Shown here piece after piece: positions 59,801-64,000 of a stretch of 64,000 nt of DNA. The stretch is from NCBI GenBank assembly GCA_003118195.1, contig BEXV01000518.1, positions 136,362-200,361 on the forward strand, given 5' to 3'. The notes under the pieces were generated by a model that was not told where the DNA came from, did no database searches, and saw nothing but the letters and a program-made list of their open reading frames with translations. Made by a program: the position numbers and the translations under genes. Within the stretch, counting starts at the first letter, position 1; each line of letters opens with the position of its first letter. Source of the stretch: Hemicentrotus pulcherrimus (taxonomy: Eukaryota; Echinodermata; Echinoidea; Camarodonta; Strongylocentrotidae).

Positions 59801-60283
59801 AGCTTCATTCTTCATTTCAAAGAAAGCAAAGTTATTTCTTTATGTAGCTCTATGCTGATGAATTTGGCTTTTAAGCAATCAATATCACGTTTCACCAAGT
59901 CGTCATCTAATGAAGACAGAAAGTATTTTATTTACATTTAAAACAAAACAAAATTCTCCTTTTGCTTTTGGTTCAACCTCACCTCAAATAAAGCTAGAAT
60001 TATTTTTGTTATATTCATCTAACATTTTCTTTTATAGATAAAGAAAGTTGAAACTTATATCCCCATCTTTAGGGCTCGTATCTATGATCTTTGGCAAGAC
60101 CAAACTAATATTAATCCTCTATGATGGTGCGTTATGTTGCAACCTAATTCTTCATCTCCTCCTCTTTCCTTCTCAAAGAATAAACTGTCCCTCAGAATTG
60201 TTCCCTTTCCCTTTTTGTCTGTAATAACTCTGCATAAGGACCCCTGCACATACTCATTTATCCATCTATCCCCCCCCCCCCCC
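56047..60283. other. RUSC upstream intron or 5' flank, left part
   Basis: No exon with the required phase (one base before TT) was recognised. It contains a CT/CA compound microsatellite at 56842-56895, a GC-richer stretch at 57260-57400 open on both strands, and one undetermined base at 57863 in a G-run. The rest is unremarkable AT-rich DNA. Confidence 0.55.
56842..56895. repeat. (CT)n-(AC)n compound microsatellite
   Basis: CT array passing into an ACACAC stretch. Confidence 0.9.
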
Positions 60284-60418
60284 NNNNNNNNNNNNNNNNN
60301 NNNNNNNNNNNNNNNNNNNNNNNNNNNNNNNNNNNNNNNNNNNNNNNNNNNNNNNNNNNNNNNNNNNNNNNNNNNNNNNNNNNNNNNNNNNNNNNNNNNN
60401 NNNNNNNNNNNNNNNNNN
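60284..60418. other. Assembly gap (135 N) beside poly-C
   Basis: N run preceded by C13. The right border is unique sequence. Confidence 0.95.
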
Positions 60419-61052
60419 GCTGCCAAATCCCAAAATAAGGCACCCAGCTTGAGTCATATCCTTTGACAAAGGGGGTCAAATTGGCAACACCAATTAAGTT
60501 TTCCTGTTGGAATACTGCAGTCTGTTCAACAAAATGAAGCAGCAGCAGCAGTATAGCATCCTAATATAGCCCTTGCCTCCTGCAAGTTAACTTGGAACTG
60601 ACCCCAGACATGTCTGCAGGAGGGGCGATACTGTCCCCCACCTTTCCTGCTCTTTAAGAGTTCACCTCCTTTTTAAACCCCGTGAACTTGCCTAGTTTCT
60701 TCAATGTTTACAAAAGATCTAACCATACAAAGCAATAAATCAATTTAGATTTTGAAATTTCCTTGATCATCATACAATGAGTTCACTATACAATCGGTCA
60801 CTCAGCTTTGTAAAGCAAGGTTTACAAGACTGTTTCATTGTATTCCACAGTATTCTGCAGCTAGCGGTGGATCATATATGTCAATCACTAGTTATATAAC
60901 TACCTGTAATCATCTGTAATGCCTGATGATAATATTTATATATAATGGTTTATTTCTTTTAAAAAATCACATTGCAGCCCCAAGGGTGAAATGCACAATT
61001 TTTTTACAATTCTTTTACATAAAAACATGAGATTGAAATAACATTGTAAAAA

Positions 61053-61273
61053 TGCTATAGAAAGACAACACTCGTCAACGCTTAAAGCTAAAAACTTATG
61101 ATAACTTATGATTGTTCTTGAACTTTAATCCTACACATTTTCATCCGTCAAATGAATCAACCTTGAAACAAAGGCTTAAATTTTTGCAATCACCAGGAAT
61201 GATCTTGCTATCGAAAGACAACACTCATCGACGTTTAAAGCTAAAAACTATGACAATGTCATTCTTGAGCTTT
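61053..61273. repeat. Direct duplication, two copies of about 70 bp
   Basis: Copies at 61053-61126 and 61206-61273 share TGCTAT(A/C)GAAAGACAACA, CTC(G/A)TC(A/G)ACG and TTAAAGCTAAAAACT, ending in a TTCTTGA(A/G)CTTTA block. Confidence 0.85.
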
Positions 61274-61795
61274 ATGAGTAATTTCAATCTTGCCAACAAC
61301 AACAAATAAGGACATCCTTATAATCAATAGGAAAAGGTAAATGTTGAACCAGGGACAAATATGAGACATCACTTCCTTACATCAATGATAATTCAACCAA
61401 ATCCTTCCTTCCTTCCTCATCCGACTTTGTGTTTCTTTCCTATATTTTTTTGGTAATGGTTACCATTTAATGGTTACCATTTGAAGTGCAGAGGTTTGAT
61501 CCATTCCCAGAAGAAGGGATACTGACAAATTACCACTGTTTGATTCCATGTCAAGTTTATTCTTCGTCATTATGAGGGATTAAATCAATGCCAAATTTGA
61601 CATATGTGCAACCACATCTGACACATGTTCCTATCTGTATTTCACAAGAATGTGGTAGGTGTAAAAAGGTACATATACTGTCATAAAATTTCCTTGTCTT
61701 TAATCAAATGAAGTTTAACGTAAGGATTAGTAGAATGTTCAGATTTGTTATTCTTTACATTCTTGTTTTGAAAGATATCGTTCTGCGAACATATA

Positions 61796-61991
61796 ATCCT
61801 AAGAGGCAGTATTATCAATCTTTAGAGATACCTGAACTGCATTCTACTTAAATAAGGAACAAAATAAATAATCATTATAAGGCAGTATTATCAATCTTTA
61901 AATATACTTGAACTGCATTCTACTTAAATAAAGAACAATATAAATAATCCTTAAAGATACTTTGCATGCATTCTACTAATGAAGAACAAAA
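61796..61991. repeat. Tandem repeat, about 76-bp unit, 2.6 copies
   Basis: Unit contains GGCAGTATTATCAATCTTTA, ACTGCATTCTACTTAAATAA and GAACAA.ATAAATAATC. Copies begin near 61805 and 61881, with a third truncated copy from about 61942. Confidence 0.85.
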
Positions 61992-62271
61992 TACAATGCC
62001 ATGTTTTTGTTGATTAAAATACTACCATCTATATGGAAAAAGAGCTATAAAAAGAACTTCTATTCTAAAGATCTCCTATTCTTAGACAAAAGAATACTCT
62101 CTGAAAAGATCCAAGACTGGATACAGCAGGAGAGATAAAGGAAATAATTGAAATTCATGACAGGAAAACACTCCCTTCCTGTGAAAAGGAATTTCTGAGT
62201 GACAGGAGAGAAAAGAGGAAAGGGTGATAAGACAGAGAAGAACACCTACGCCATGTCCGACAACAGGGGAC

Positions 62272-62279
62272 TGACGTCA
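62272..62279. promoter_or_regulatory. Perfect CRE-type palindrome TGACGTCA
   Basis: The full cAMP-response/ATF consensus occurs in a locally GC-rich patch (62250-62330). On the minus strand a donor-like GTAGGT follows at about 62253, so an alternative RUSC first exon is conceivable. Single-site evidence only. Confidence 0.2.
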
Positions 62280-64000
62280 AAGATACGCACAATCTAGCTC
62301 ACGAGCTCTCTACGCATAGGAATGCATGGTACACATGTGTGAAGCAGCATACATTAGGGATCATATAAATGTGCATATTGTATTAGCAGATAGTTATCTT
62401 TACACACAGAGTGCTTTCAGTCCATACCAATTATCGGTGAAGCATTCCATATGTTTGTTTGTTTCACCCTCTTTCGCCAAATAATATCCATACCTGAATG
62501 AAAATTTATGGAGACCTGAATGAAAATTTATAGAGGACTGTATCCTAGCAAATATTGGATATTCAAATGATGAGAACGCTAATATGATAACAAGTTGGGA
62601 GTAGATTGTCTCTGATGAATCTACAGAGTTGGCACAAAAACAATTTTTTCATTCAAAGATTTTATCTCTCATTTAGTGGTTTAAATGAGGCACCATTTTA
62701 TCTATTGTTCATTCATGAAGCAAAAGCCTTGTTTATTCACATAAAATATATTTATTATGCTTCAGAATGTCTCAACGTTCTGCATGACGTAGTGTGATTC
62801 TTAAAACCAAAGAGAGATCCTTTTTCTCCATTTGGGTATAAAACAAAGAGATAAGAGAGAACAACAAATATTGCTCAATTAACTGATATGATTTAGACAA
62901 GGTTTTTTAATTTCAAGACTCATTTAGAAACAAAATGTTATCCTCTTCTTAGTTATCCCTACATGTAGGATGTAGAAAGAAATGTCTGATTCCTAATAAA
63001 TCAGTTTGTTTACATTTTTGTTTACAAAGGTTTGTTAATTGCTGTTAATGGGTAAAAAAAATACATAAGAAACAAAGTGGATTGATGATTGTGTTTTCAT
63101 ATACTTTGTTCATCCAATTACGGTATTCCATAATAATAATTCATACATGCATATAGTTGGGTTAGTAAATATTTGTTTCTTTTAGAAACTGGATGACGAG
63201 TAATTATCATTATGTAGCACATTCTGTTTACAAAGATGTCAAGCAAGGAAAATTGGTTCTCAATTTTGAAAAACACACAGTAAGTGACCTTTTGGCAAAG
63301 TACAATTTCAAAAATAAAACAAATAACCATTGAATATCTTACAAAATTCATCCAAATATATATTTTTAGTAAGCGTCATGTGTTCAACTAGTGGGATTTC
63401 AGTATAATTGTTATGAGTAAACTGACATACGCAGGTTGTATAGTTCCTGTTTATTTCTATCATATCTTTGACCTCCTATTATTGTTTTGCAATTACTATC
63501 TTTATAGTATTCTGAGTTATCCCCTAATGATTAATGGCCTTGTATGCCATTCTCAATGATTGACTGATAATTACAGACATAAAGGTCAAAGCAGTATAAT
63601 AAATATAGAAAGTCGCCGCTCACTATCGGTAGCGAGATAGCATATCTATGACCAAATATCTAATTTTTAGGCTGTTTTCCTGTATGTCTTTATACCCATG
63701 ACATGTACAATTTTACAAACTAATATGTCGCTTTCTACTAAGCTACCAAAAATGAATTTATTATCTTATGTGCGTTATTCTAGAAGTAAAGGATATAAAA
63801 GTTATTTGATGCAGTGTTATATATCACACAATGAAATTATCTTTTTTTTGTTTCCCCCCTCAGTAGGCCTCACTCACTATCGTATGAGTAAGCAACTCAA
63901 TGCCCCACTCTTTCCTGCCTGCCATAAAGCCATGCAAAGCAGAGCACAGCTAGCGTAGCCTCTTCTTTCCCCCCTCTCCCTTTTGACTGATCGCAACAGA

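Larger units (their letters stand above)
60419..64000. other. RUSC upstream intron or 5' flank, right part
   Basis: No coding exon recognised. Two local duplications are listed separately. A palindromic CRE-type site lies at 62272-62279 in a GC-richer patch, and the last 150 bp (63860-64000) are again GC-richer with a TTTGCAT motif on the minus strand; either could be a promoter, but nothing decides it. Confidence 0.5.

Overview
The window is AT-rich, intron-rich animal DNA. The host is most likely an echinoderm, probably a sea urchin: it has a metazoan BTB-Kelch gene, a long GT-AG spliced RUN/SH3 gene, tRNA-derived SINEs ending in a GCGCTATA-type tail plus (ATT)n, several short terminal-inverted-repeat elements of a kind common in marine deuterostomes, and many (GA/CT)n tracts. 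The species cannot be named from the sequence alone. No bacterial features, rRNA genes or CRISPR arrays were seen.

Two protein-coding genes can be supported, both on the minus strand. (1) At 939-2873 a single coding exon encodes a BTB-BACK-Kelch (KLHL-type) protein with an upstream 5' leader splice. Its frame holds a TAG codon at 1158-1160 inside the propeller, after which recognisable Kelch sequence continues in the same frame for 72 codons. (2) From 56046 down to 9117, nine exons joined by GT-AG introns with fully consistent phases encode the C-terminal 659 residues of a RUSC1/RUSC2-family protein: a Ser/Thr-rich region, a RUN domain spread over six exons, a long linker, and a C-terminal SH3 domain ending at TGA 9117-9119. 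The N-terminal part is not recognised and probably lies upstream (above 56046 or beyond 64000). No splice donor for it was identified here.

Layout: 1-938 is 3' flank of the Kelch gene; 939-2899 is the Kelch coding exon; 2903-9116 is intergenic and UTR sequence with two local repeats; 9117-56046 is the RUSC gene, whose introns (0.7 to 20 kb) make up most of the window; 56047-64000 is upstream intron or 5' flank of RUSC. The introns hold three copies of a roughly 310-bp AGGCCTGTC inverted-repeat element, a pogo-like TA-flanked element with an internal tRNA-Leu-like segment, two roughly 80-bp TTAA/CCC piggyBac-like miniature elements, a TA-flanked 170-bp element, a 550-bp AAGGGG element, two SINE-like insertions, minisatellites and local duplications. 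Two assembly gaps (19840-19887 and 60284-60418) are bounded by poly-C.

The most noteworthy observations are the in-frame TAG in the Kelch gene; an inverted pair of transposon copies bracketing a 174-nt frame-neutral RUSC exon; eight copies of the octamer TACCGGTA scattered through the window, one of them at a deletion junction in a transposon copy; and the miniature TTAA elements. All exon calls rest on reading frames, splice signals and family resemblance, without transcript data.
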